Positions 36,670 to 45,336 of a DNA stretch of 64,000 nucleotides are shown here, one piece after another; position 1 is the first letter of the stretch; each line of letters starts with the position of its first letter. The DNA comes from Gallionella sp. (GTDB lineage Bacteria > Pseudomonadota > Gammaproteobacteria > Burkholderiales > Gallionellaceae): positions 1-64,000 of the forward strand of contig JAQUAI010000010.1 in NCBI GenBank assembly GCA_028687335.1, given 5' to 3'. The notes beneath the pieces were generated by a model that worked only from the letters and a program-made list of their open reading frames with translations, searched no databases and was not told the DNA's origin. The position numbers and the translations under genes were made by a program.

Positions 36670-36936
36670 CATGATGGCGTAGCAATGGTGTCATCACAAG
36701 CGCATCAGGTCGGAACTGATCTCGATGAAACCATTTCTCCCACCGATACCAATTTCGCCGACTCAGGCCTGAAAGTGTCCAGCGTGTTACGGCTATCGCG
36801 TCTGGCTGTGCTGGATGGATCGCTATTACTTGGCTCTATCGGCACGATTAGCGAAGAACGCCTTTGGAATGTACGGCAGCGGCTCGCAAAATGGATGGCG
36901 TCCGAGAGTTCATTTGTCGAACTGCTAGCCGCATAA
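36670..36936 (+). pseudogene. C-terminal remnant of a PemK/MazF-like toxin
   Basis: In frame from about 36670, the product contains VSSQAHQVGTDLDE and SGLKVSSVLRLSRLAVLDG then LLLGSIGTISEERLWNVRQRL, the second half of a PemK/MazF endoribonuclease. The N-terminal half (with the R-G-D/E-hydrophobic entry strands) is absent and a stop lies at 36664. No antitoxin gene is attached. A start at 36685 would give only 83 residues. Confidence 0.65.
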
Positions 36937-37074
36937 CTTGATGCGCGGCTGGCTAAAATAAATGTGCCCCCTTATTGCTCACACCCTTTTCACCATTGAT
37001 CACCAAAATTATTCCGAACCCGCACCACCAGTTGAATTTAGTTAGACTAACGGCAGCGAGTTCAGGAGAGCACC

Positions 37075-37299
37075 ATGATGAACAGAATCGAAGTTCCCAT
37101 TGCCCAGCTTTCATTCACCCAAAAATTGGATTTAATGGAAACGCTTTGGGCAGACATGAGCGGCAACGAAAAAAATCTGGCATCTCCAGACTGGCATACG
37201 GCCATTCTCAATGATCGCGAAGCTGCCTTGGATGCAGGCCAACTGACCGTATCCGACTGGGCAGAAGCCAAAGAAAGAATCAAGAAAAACGTCGCATGA
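37075..37299 (+). CDS. Addiction module antitoxin (PF09720-like)
   Basis: 74 residues; AGGAG precedes the ATG. The pattern QLSFTQKLDLMETLWADMSG, DWHTAILNDREAALDAGQLTVSDW and ERIKK is the addiction module component family. Its stop overlaps the start of a frameshifted ParE toxin (ATGA). Confidence 0.85.
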   Translation: MMNRIEVPIAQLSFTQKLDLMETLWADMSGNEKNLASPDWHTAILNDREAALDAGQLTVSDWAEAKERIKKNVA

Positions 37300-37567
37300 A
37301 GATCAAAATCCTCAGCATTGCAGAGGACGATCTCGAACAAGGCCACCGATTCTACGAATCACAAGCAGACGGCCTCGGCATCTACTTTCTGGATACGCTC
37401 ACTTTGACATTGACTCACTGGCCTATTTTGCGGGAATACACCGCGTAGTTCTGGGCTACCACCGCTTACTCTCCAAACGATTTCCATTTGCGGTTTATTA
37501 CCGCGTCGAAGACGATGTAGTCACCGTATTCGCCATTCTTGATTGCCGTCGGATCCGAGTTGGGTAA
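37296..37567 (+). pseudogene. ParE family toxin with a frameshift
   Basis: The reading starts MKIKILSIAEDDLEQGHRFY and runs to GLGIYFLDTL, then stops early at TAG 37446-37448. A single missing base near 37403-37408 would restore DIDSLAYFAGIHRVVLGYH to the end, FAILDCRRIRVG at 37567. Toxins paired with this antitoxin type have exactly this C-terminus. Either a real inactivating deletion or a sequencing error. Confidence 0.85.
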
Positions 37568-37591
37568 GAAAAAAACTATCCCCGTGACGAG

Positions 37592-37699
37592 TCATGCCAC
37601 GCGATTTTCGCGACGGGAATTTAATCCAACCCGACCCCTTATTGCTATGCCGAGATTGCTGTTTTGCAGTTGCTGTGCGTTCAGATTCAGGTTAGCCAT
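37592..37699 (-). pseudogene. N-terminal remnant of an RTX-like gene
   Basis: 35 codons from an ATG with AAAGGGGGAG upstream: MANLNLNAQQLQNSNLGIA followed by an unrelated tail and stop. It overlaps the end of the secreted-protein gene by 8 bp. The position, directly downstream of the secreted gene, mirrors the intact RTX start at 2542. Assignment rests on position and the short N-terminal similarity in style, so it is tentative. Confidence 0.4.
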
Positions 37700-38927
37700 G
37701 TCTTACTCCCCCTTTGCAAACGTCAATGTAAAAAAAGTCGAAGCGCTTCGAAAAAAGCTGCTGTTCTTTCCCATACTCCCTGCAGCCATCGGGCCCAGCC
37801 CCTCCCCCCCGTGATTCGATTTTTACCAACTCCCCATTCATCACTTCATAGAAACCGCCGATATGCTGACTATCTGGTTCGCGGCTCTTCCAATGCGCGC
37901 CCCACTCAAAGCCTTTCCTAGAATATTTTGCAAGGCCGTGGACTTTACGAACCTGCACCAAATCCAGAATGACGGAAGGAACGCCGAATCGTTTAACCGT
38001 GCCATCCAGATACAGCAAGCGCTCGAAGCGCGGAAACAGGCCCTCAATGGGTTGCGTTCCACTCAAATCAATCCAGATTAGATAGGCCTTCTCGTATGGG
38101 AGATACGAAACGTAAGATATTTTCTCTCCCGGATTAAATGGAATATCGATGCGCTTGCCGGAGGGTTGCTCCCAATACACATGGAGCGGCGGCATCTCCG
38201 CCGGGCCGTCGCGATAAAATCCGGGGCGGCCATACTCGTCCCTGCCAATTTTCAGCTCTGGATAACTGGCGGGTTTCCACGCAAAAATAGTGCCGTGCTC
38301 TACCTTGAGCGGGAATCGCGCCACAAGCTCCGGCCCACCCGGCTCATTTTTCAGGCGCTTCCTTACAGGCACGAGTTGACAAGACTTAGCGTTCAACTCC
38401 TGATCCTGCGGGAAATTTTTTGGGTAGGCTTGCAACGATTCGCCCAGCTTCCCAAAGTACATAGTCCACTCACGGCCCTGTGCGCTCGTAGCGATTCTGC
38501 CCTCGCTATAGCACATTAGATCGCCTACAACTCCGGTATCCTCGACCTTGCCGGTCAGGGTATCGACCATAACCACTTTCGGCGGAATCTCGCCAAACTT
38601 TGCCTCGAACCCATCGCCCGCATGCATCGCAGCCAAGTATCGATGGTCGTCCATCCATGCAGGTTCGCTTAAAGAATACCCCCGCAAATAAAACGTTTTT
38701 TTGTAAGTTTTTGTCTTGCCCGAAAACTTGAGCTTCGCCGCAAGTGGGTCAACTGGAATGATCTCGAATGCCGCTGATTGGGCTGGTGCTACGGCGCTCG
38801 ATGCAACCGCATTGCTTACCCCAACAACCGCAGGCGCATCCGCCCCAGCATGCACCGACAACATTAACGCGCCCATTGCCAGCAACGCACGCCATGCCAT
38901 GTTGAACCTCATTCTGGTTGTGCTCAT
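37692..38927 (-). CDS. Secreted protein of unknown function, RTX-associated
   Basis: 411 residues. A signal peptide ends near HAGADA (residues ~28-30). The mature part is beta-rich, with DDHRYLAAMHAGD, VVMVDTLTGKVEDTG and AYLIWIDLSG stretches that could be propeller blades. Four or five cysteines (GDLMCYSEG, KSCQLV, GPDGCREYG, IDVCKGG) suggest periplasmic disulphides. I do not recognise the family. Its ATG overlaps the RTX fragment stop (ATGA), and its end overlaps an RTX-like start. The organisation mirrors the 506-aa gene at 2.6-4.1 kb, but no clear sequence similarity is visible between them. Confidence 0.78.
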   Translation of the reverse strand: MSTTRMRFNMAWRALLAMGALMLSVHAGADAPAVVGVSNAVASSAVAPAQSAAFEIIPVDPLAAKLKFSGKTKTYKKTFYLRGYSLSEPAWMDDHRYLAAMHAGDGFEAKFGEIPPKVVMVDTLTGKVEDTGVVGDLMCYSEGRIATSAQGREWTMYFGKLGESLQAYPKNFPQDQELNAKSCQLVPVRKRLKNEPGGPELVARFPLKVEHGTIFAWKPASYPELKIGRDEYGRPGFYRDGPAEMPPLHVYWEQPSGKRIDIPFNPGEKISYVSYLPYEKAYLIWIDLSGTQPIEGLFPRFERLLYLDGTVKRFGVPSVILDLVQVRKVHGLAKYSRKGFEWGAHWKSREPDSQHIGGFYEVMNGELVKIESRGGGAGPDGCREYGKEQQLFSKRFDFFYIDVCKGGVRHG

Positions 38928-39397
38928 GCTGCTCTCCTTCCCTCACGCACCTCATCGTTCGCAGCAATCCTCTGCCCCTTCCACACCATGCCATCGGCAA
39001 ACACCACCTGCTTGATCATCACCACATCATCGCCCGCTAGCGCTTCAATGATGGTGTTGCCGTTGTTGCCCAGCAGCAGGTCTTTGTCTGCGGTGCCGCT
39101 GACGTTTTCGCCCGAGGGGGCAAAGGGGGCTTTGATGACAATGTCGATACTGCCATCGGCATTGAGTGTTTGTATTTCGTCGCTATAGGCCAAGGTGACA
39201 TCAGCCAGGGTAAGGGTGCTGCCGTCTGTTTTACTGATGCTGCCCGTGCTGTGTACGGTGATGTTTTGCAGGGTGAGTTCGACGTGGGCGGTGGTGCTTT
39301 GTCCGGTGGGGGCTTGCAAGCTGTATTCAAACCCCGCTACGCCAAAGTAGTTGGCTTCGGGGGTGTAGTGGATAAGACACTCACCCGCGATAGACAT
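38924..39397 (-). CDS. Chimeric ORF: EamA start fused to an RTX C-terminal fragment
   Basis: 157 residues. The first five codons (MSIAG) come from the duplicated EamA gene start. The rest is the C-terminus of a large RTX/cadherin-like protein: YTPEANYFGVAGFEYSLQAP, then an SGTADKDLLLGNNGN RTX-like stretch and the end DVVMIKQVVFADGMVWKGQR, typical of the last repeat and secretion end of such proteins. The junction at 39381/39382 keeps the frame. It probably is a by-product of the rearrangement but could be expressed from the copied EamA promoter region. Confidence 0.75.
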   Translation of the reverse strand: MSIAGECLIHYTPEANYFGVAGFEYSLQAPTGQSTTAHVELTLQNITVHSTGSISKTDGSTLTLADVTLAYSDEIQTLNADGSIDIVIKAPFAPSGENVSGTADKDLLLGNNGNTIIEALAGDDVVMIKQVVFADGMVWKGQRIAANDEVREGRRAA

Positions 39398-39499
39398 GAT
39401 GTTTTGTTTTGATGGCACTCGCCCGACCTTTATAATGCGCGCTGTTCGACAGCCCGTTGTAAAACCGCAATGAATCCAGACCTGCAAAAACTGCAACCC
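39382..39499. repeat. 118-bp direct repeat, right copy
   Basis: Matches 35862-35979 with one mismatch. This copy carries the functional dapC promoter and start; on its minus-strand side the EamA start now opens the RTX fusion. Confidence 0.97.
39409..39436 (+). promoter_or_regulatory. dapC promoter
   Basis: TTGATG (39409-39414), 16 nt, TATAAT (39431-39436). The start site would be near 39443, about 27 nt before the dapC ATG. Confidence 0.75.
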
Positions 39500-40657
39500 T
39501 ACCCGTTCCAAAAACTTGCCGCATTATTCCGCGAAGTGACACCGAATGCGGCTTTGCGCCCTATCAGTTTGTCGATTGGCGAGCCTAAACATGCCACGCC
39601 GCGCTTCATCAAAGAGGCGCTGATCGCGGGGTTAGACGGCTTGGCGAATTATCCCACAACGCTGGGGAGTGACTCGCTAAGGACGACCATCGCCGAATGG
39701 TTGCAACGCCGCTACGATATTCCCGCGCTGGATATGAAGACGCAGGTGTTGCCGGTGAATGGTAGCCGCGAGGCTTTGTTTGCCTTTGCCCAAACGGTGA
39801 TCGACCCCAGCAAGCCCGACCCAGTGGTCGTCAGCCCGAATCCGTTCTACCAAATTTACGAGGGTGCGGCGCTGTTGGCTGGGGCCACGCCTTACTTTCT
39901 TAATAATCTGCCGGAAGACGATTACGCGCTGAATTTCGCGCAGCTGCCGGAGGCAGTATGGCAACGCACGCAACTCATTTACGTCTGCTCGCCCGGTAAT
40001 CCGACCGGACGAGTGATGCCGCTGGCCGAATGGAAAACGTTGTTTGAGATGAGCGACCGTTATGGCTTCGTAATTGCCTCGGACGAGTGTTATTCGGAGA
40101 TTTATTTCGACACGCCCCCGTTGGGTGCGCTGCAAGCTGCGCAACAATTGGGACGCGGCGACTACAAAAATCTGGTGGTGTTCTCCAGCTTGTCGAAACG
40201 CTCAAATGTGCCGGGCATGCGTTCCGGCTTTGTCGCGGGCGATGCCAAGGTCATTGAAAAATTTACGCTGTATCGCACTTATCACGGCTCGGCGATGAAT
40301 CCGGTGATTCAGGCAGCCAGCATTGCGGCATGGAAAGACGAGGCGCACGTTGCCGAAAATCGCCGTCTGTATGCGGAAAAATTCGGCAAGGTGGTCGAGC
40401 TACTCAAGACCGTTTTACCTGTCGCATTGCCCGATGCCAGCTTCTACCTGTGGGTGCGCACGCCCATTGCCGATACGGCCTTCGCGCAACAGCTCTACCG
40501 CGACTATAATGTCACCGTCCTGCCCGGTAGCTATCTGGCGCGCGAAGCGCAAGGTTGCAATCCGGGCAAAGATTTTGTGCGCTTGGCCTTGGTTGCCGAT
40601 GTCGCCGAAACCGTGGAAGCCGCACAACGCATCACCCAATTCGTTCAAAAACTCTAA
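39470..40657 (+). CDS. dapC: N-succinyldiaminopimelate aminotransferase DapC
   Basis: 395 residues, fold-type I PLP aminotransferase. PNPFYQIYEGAALLAG, CSPGNPTGRVM and the PLP-lysine region SSLSKRSNVPGMRSGF are present. It makes N-succinyl-diaminopimelate from the keto acid in lysine and peptidoglycan synthesis. dapD follows 9 bp later and dapE further on, which supports DapC over other aminotransferases. Confidence 0.93.
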   Translation: MNPDLQKLQPYPFQKLAALFREVTPNAALRPISLSIGEPKHATPRFIKEALIAGLDGLANYPTTLGSDSLRTTIAEWLQRRYDIPALDMKTQVLPVNGSREALFAFAQTVIDPSKPDPVVVSPNPFYQIYEGAALLAGATPYFLNNLPEDDYALNFAQLPEAVWQRTQLIYVCSPGNPTGRVMPLAEWKTLFEMSDRYGFVIASDECYSEIYFDTPPLGALQAAQQLGRGDYKNLVVFSSLSKRSNVPGMRSGFVAGDAKVIEKFTLYRTYHGSAMNPVIQAASIAAWKDEAHVAENRRLYAEKFGKVVELLKTVLPVALPDASFYLWVRTPIADTAFAQQLYRDYNVTVLPGSYLAREAQGCNPGKDFVRLALVADVAETVEAAQRITQFVQKL

Positions 40658-40666
40658 GGAATCATC

Positions 40667-41488
40667 ATGGATCAATTGCAACAAATCATCGAAACCGCCT
40701 TTGAACGCCGCGCCGAAATCACTCCGCGCAATGCCGATGCCCAGCTCAAAGAAGCTGTCGATGCCGTCATTACCAAGCTAGACAACGGTTCTCTGCGCGT
40801 CGCCGAAAAAATCAACGGCGATTGGGTAACGCACCAGTGGTTGAAAAAAGCCGTGCTGCTTTCTTTCCGTCTGGAAGACAATAATTTCATCAAGGGCGGC
40901 TTCACCAATTACTACGACAAAGTGCCATCCAAGTTTGCCGATTACAACAGCCGCGATTTCCGCGAAGGCGGCTTCCGCGTGGTGCCTCCCGCCGCTGCGC
41001 GTAAGGGCGCGTTTATCGGTAAAAACGTGGTGCTGATGCCTTCTTACGTCAACATTGGCGCGTATGTCGATGAAGGCACCATGGTGGACACTTGGGCGAC
41101 TGTGGGTTCCTGCGCACAGATCGGTAAAAACGTTCACCTGAGCGGCGGTGTCGGCATCGGCGGTGTGCTGGAGCCAGTGCAAGCCAACCCCACCATCATC
41201 GGCGACAACTGTTTTATCGGCGCACGCTCCGAAGTGGTTGAGGGCGTGATCGTTGAAGACGGCGCGGTGATTTCGATGGGGGTATTCATCGGTCAAAGCA
41301 CCAAGATTTATGACCGCGAAACTGGCGAAGTCATGTATGGCCGCGTTCCTGCCGGCTCGGTTGTGGTGAGCGGCAGCCTGCCTTCCGCCGACGGCAAATA
41401 CAGCTTGTACTGCGCCGTGATCGTGAAGAAAGTGGATGCCAAAACCTTGGGTAAGGTTGGCATCAACGAGCTGCTGCGAGGCATTTAA
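40667..41488 (+). CDS. dapD: Tetrahydrodipicolinate N-succinyltransferase DapD
   Basis: 273 residues. N-terminal helical domain, then left-handed beta-helix of hexapeptide repeats: [40 protein letters not shown] and [16 protein letters not shown]. It uses succinyl-CoA in the DAP pathway, one step before DapC. AAGGA precedes the ATG. Confidence 0.97.
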   Translation: MDQLQQIIETAFERRAEITPRNADAQLKEAVDAVITKLDNGSLRVAEKINGDWVTHQWLKKAVLLSFRLEDNNFIKGGFTNYYDKVPSKFADYNSRDFREGGFRVVPPAAARKGAFIGKNVVLMPSYVNIGAYVDEGTMVDTWATVGSCAQIGKNVHLSGGVGIGGVLEPVQANPTIIGDNCFIGARSEVVEGVIVEDGAVISMGVFIGQSTKIYDRETGEVMYGRVPAGSVVVSGSLPSADGKYSLYCAVIVKKVDAKTLGKVGINELLRGI

Positions 41489-41498
41489 AACAGGATCA

Positions 41499-41554
41499 GG
41501 GATCGAGGATTTTGAAACGGCAGCCGCTTCGCGTCTAACTCAATCCTCAATCCC
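41499..41554. repeat. Inverted repeat between dapD and pilU
   Basis: GGGATCGAGGATT (41499-41511) and AATCCTCAATCCC (41542-41554) are reverse complements with one mismatch, separated by 30 nt that can fold further. There is no T-run, so it may slow rather than end transcription, or protect the mRNA. Confidence 0.6.
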
Positions 41555-41572
41555 AACTGCTAGGAGCATCAC

Positions 41573-42742
41573 ATGATCATTACGCCGCTGTTGCAATTAG
41601 CCGCCGACAAAGCTGCATCCGACCTATTTTTCTCGGTCGGTGCGCCGGTGAATATCAAGATCGACGGTGTCGCCATGCCGGTGAATGCTCAGATTTTGGA
41701 TAGCGAGCTCATCAAGCGGATCGCGTATGAGTTGATGACTCCGAAACGGATCGCCGAGTTTGAAGCAGAGATGGAGATGAACTTCTCCTTCCGCGCCGAT
41801 GGCATTGGCAACTTCCGCGTCAATATTTTCCGCCAGCGCGGCGACATCGCTATCGTGATTCGCCACATCAAGGGCAAGATCGATAAAATCGAAGACCTGC
41901 GCCTGCCCCCCGTGTTGAAAGACCTCATCATGGAAAAGCGCGGCTTGGTGCTGGTGGTCGGCGCGACTGGCTCGGGCAAATCCACCACGCTCGCCTCAAT
42001 GATTGAGCATCGCAATACGACTCGCAGCGGCCACATTCTCACCATTGAAGACCCGATTGAATACATTTTCGGGCATGGCAAATCCATCGTGAACCAGCGC
42101 GAGATCGGTACCGATACGCTGAACTATGAAAACGCGCTCTCCAGCGGTATGCGCGAAGCCCCCGATGTGCTGATGATCGGGGAAGTTCGCGACCGCGACA
42201 CGCTCAGACAAGCTTTGATTTTTGCGCAAACCGGGCACTTGTGCCTGACTACACTGCACGCCAACAACAGCTATCACGCGCTAAACCGCATCGTAAATTT
42301 CTTCCCCTACGATTCGCGTCAAAGCGTGTTGTCAGACCTCTCGATGTGTCTGCGCGCGGTTGTTTCGCAACGTCTGGTACGCAATGCACTCGGCAAGCAG
42401 GTTCCCGCCGTCGAAATTTTGCTGAACACCTCGTTGATCGCCGACCTGATTAAAAACGACGAGATCGAAAAGATTCGCGAAGCCATCGAAAAAAGCGTAT
42501 CAGTTGGATCGCAAACCTTCGAGCAGGCACTCTACAAGCTGTTCAAGAAGGGTGAGATCAGCAAAGAAGAAGCCATGCGCAATGCCGACTCAGCCAGCAA
42601 TCTCTCCACGCTGATCGACTACTCCGAACGCACCAACACTATGAAAATACCGGCTTTCGGCTCTAATCCGTCCACCACGGAAGCGCCCAAGACCCACTCT
42701 AGTTTCAGCGGCATCACGCTCAATTTGGATGATCAACAATGA
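41573..42742 (+). CDS. pilU: Type IV pilus retraction ATPase PilU
   Basis: 389 residues. Secretion ATPase of the PilT/PilU family. Walker A GATGSGKSTT near residue 130, Asp box TIEDPIEYIF, Walker B VLMIGEVRD, His box HLCLTTLHANNSYHALNRI. The sequence is closer to PilU (long C-terminus with SNLSTLIDYSE) than PilT. PilU needs PilT to work; no pilT lies in this window. Confidence 0.9.
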   Translation: MIITPLLQLAADKAASDLFFSVGAPVNIKIDGVAMPVNAQILDSELIKRIAYELMTPKRIAEFEAEMEMNFSFRADGIGNFRVNIFRQRGDIAIVIRHIKGKIDKIEDLRLPPVLKDLIMEKRGLVLVVGATGSGKSTTLASMIEHRNTTRSGHILTIEDPIEYIFGHGKSIVNQREIGTDTLNYENALSSGMREAPDVLMIGEVRDRDTLRQALIFAQTGHLCLTTLHANNSYHALNRIVNFFPYDSRQSVLSDLSMCLRAVVSQRLVRNALGKQVPAVEILLNTSLIADLIKNDEIEKIREAIEKSVSVGSQTFEQALYKLFKKGEISKEEAMRNADSASNLSTLIDYSERTNTMKIPAFGSNPSTTEAPKTHSSFSGITLNLDDQQ

Positions 42743-43086
42743 AGTTGTACGGCATCCCCAATTGCGACACGGTAAAAAAAGCCCGCGTCTGGTTACAAAC
42801 GCATGGTGTCGAAGTCGAATTCCACGACTTCAAAAAACACGGTGTCAACGAAGCCCTGCTGGCCGGATGGCTCAAGCAAGTCGGCTGGCAAAAACTACTG
42901 AAAAAAACCGGCCCGACGTGGGGTAAGCTTCCTGCCGAAGTCAAAGCCTCCATTAACGACGATGCCTCCGCGCTTGCGCTGCTGCTGCAATATCCCAACA
43001 TCATCAAACGCCCGGTGTTGGAGCACGACGGCAAAGTGCTGGCGACTGGATTTATTCCAGCCGATTACGAAAACCTGAAACTGTAA
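42739..43086 (+). CDS. ArsC/Spx-family protein (YffB-like)
   Basis: 115 residues, thioredoxin-like. MKLYGIPNCDTVKKARVWL holds a single cysteine in the CxxxK motif rather than CxxC; ALLLQYPNIIKRPVLEHDGK contains the conserved IKRPV. YffB-like proteins may be glutathione-dependent reductases. The ATG overlaps the pilU stop. The neighbour dapE follows, an arrangement known from E. coli yffB-dapE. Confidence 0.9.
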   Translation: MKLYGIPNCDTVKKARVWLQTHGVEVEFHDFKKHGVNEALLAGWLKQVGWQKLLKKTGPTWGKLPAEVKASINDDASALALLLQYPNIIKRPVLEHDGKVLATGFIPADYENLKL

Positions 43087-44238
<1,152 letters not shown>

Positions 44239-44424
44239 ATGTCGCCTTTGTTTATCCTGCTGGTGGTGCTGGCGATTGTATTCGTCATTCATCTGAGCAG
44301 GCGCGACAAGCGGCGGCGGGCAAAAGACAACAACAGCGGGGATAGCGGTGGCAGTTCTGGCAATGAGACACACTGCGGGCACGACAGCAGCTGTGATGGC
44401 GATGGTGGCGGAGGAGGAGACTAA
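44239..44424 (+). CDS. Small membrane protein with Gly/Cys/His tail
   Basis: 61 residues starting directly after the dapE stop. One membrane segment (LFILLVVLAIVFVIHL) and a basic stretch RRDKRRRAK are followed by a Ser/Gly tail with HCGHDSSCDGDGGGGGD. Two cysteines and two histidines could bind metal. No family recognised. Tight spacing to dapE (0 bp) and prmB (3 bp) supports it being translated. Confidence 0.6.
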   Translation: MSPLFILLVVLAIVFVIHLSRRDKRRRAKDNNSGDSGGSSGNETHCGHDSSCDGDGGGGGD

Positions 44425-44427
44425 ACG

Positions 44428-45333
44428 ATGGATACCAATTATTTTTCTGAGGCACGCAGCACCCTAAAAACCGTACGCGATTGTTTCCGTTTCGCGGTGA
44501 GCCGCTTTAACGGGGCGGATCTATTCTTCGGACACGGCAGCGCAAGCGCAAGCGACGAAGCTGCTTATCTGATCTTGCACACACTGCATCTGCCACTAGA
44601 TCAGATCGAGCCCTTCATGGATGCGCGACTCACCCAGTCCGAGCTGATCGAGATACTGGAACTGGTGCAAAAACGCGTTGATCAACGCATCCCCATTGCC
44701 TATCTGACCAATCAGGCATTGCTTGGCGACTTTTCATTCTTCGTGGATGAACGCGTGATTGTGCCGCGCTCTTTCATCGCCGAATTACTGCGCGAACGCC
44801 TCGCACCGTGGATCGCCGAAGCGGAAGAAATCGGCAGTGTGCTGGACATGTGTACCGGCAGCGGCTGCCTCGCCATTCTCGCCGCGCACGCATTCCCCAA
44901 CGCGCGCGTGGATGCAGTCGACCTTTCGCCCGATGCATTGGATGTCGCTCAATACAACGTCAGCGACTACGAATTGGAAGAGCGTATCGAGCTAATCGAA
45001 AGCAACCTATTCAACAATTTGCAAGGCCGACGCTACGACCTCATCATCAGCAACCCGCCGTATGTCGATGCTCCTTCCGTAGCCGCACTGCCGCAGGAAT
45101 ATCTGCACGAGCCAGAGCTGGCACTGGGTAGCGGTGAAGACGGATTGGATGCCACACGCAAAATCCTGGCACACGCCGCCGAGCACCTCACCGAAAACGG
45201 CATCCTCATCGTTGAAATCGGCCACAACCGCGACGCGCTCGAAGCCGCCTACCCCAACCTGCCCTTCACGTGGTTGGACGTGAATGCGGGTGATGAATAC
45301 GTCTTCATGCTGCATCGAAACGACTTGCTTTAA
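44428..45333 (+). CDS. prmB: Ribosomal protein L3 N5-glutamine methyltransferase PrmB
   Basis: 301 residues. Class I SAM methyltransferase: VLDMCTGSGCLAILAAHAFP (motif I) and SNPPYVDAPS, the NPPY motif that binds the glutamine. The N-terminal helical domain LDQIEPFMDARLTQSELIEI matches PrmB rather than PrmC. It methylates uL3. The restriction-modification genes follow 3 bp later. Confidence 0.92.
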   Translation: MDTNYFSEARSTLKTVRDCFRFAVSRFNGADLFFGHGSASASDEAAYLILHTLHLPLDQIEPFMDARLTQSELIEILELVQKRVDQRIPIAYLTNQALLGDFSFFVDERVIVPRSFIAELLRERLAPWIAEAEEIGSVLDMCTGSGCLAILAAHAFPNARVDAVDLSPDALDVAQYNVSDYELEERIELIESNLFNNLQGRRYDLIISNPPYVDAPSVAALPQEYLHEPELALGSGEDGLDATRKILAHAAEHLTENGILIVEIGHNRDALEAAYPNLPFTWLDVNAGDEYVFMLHRNDLL

Positions 45334-45336
45334 GCC

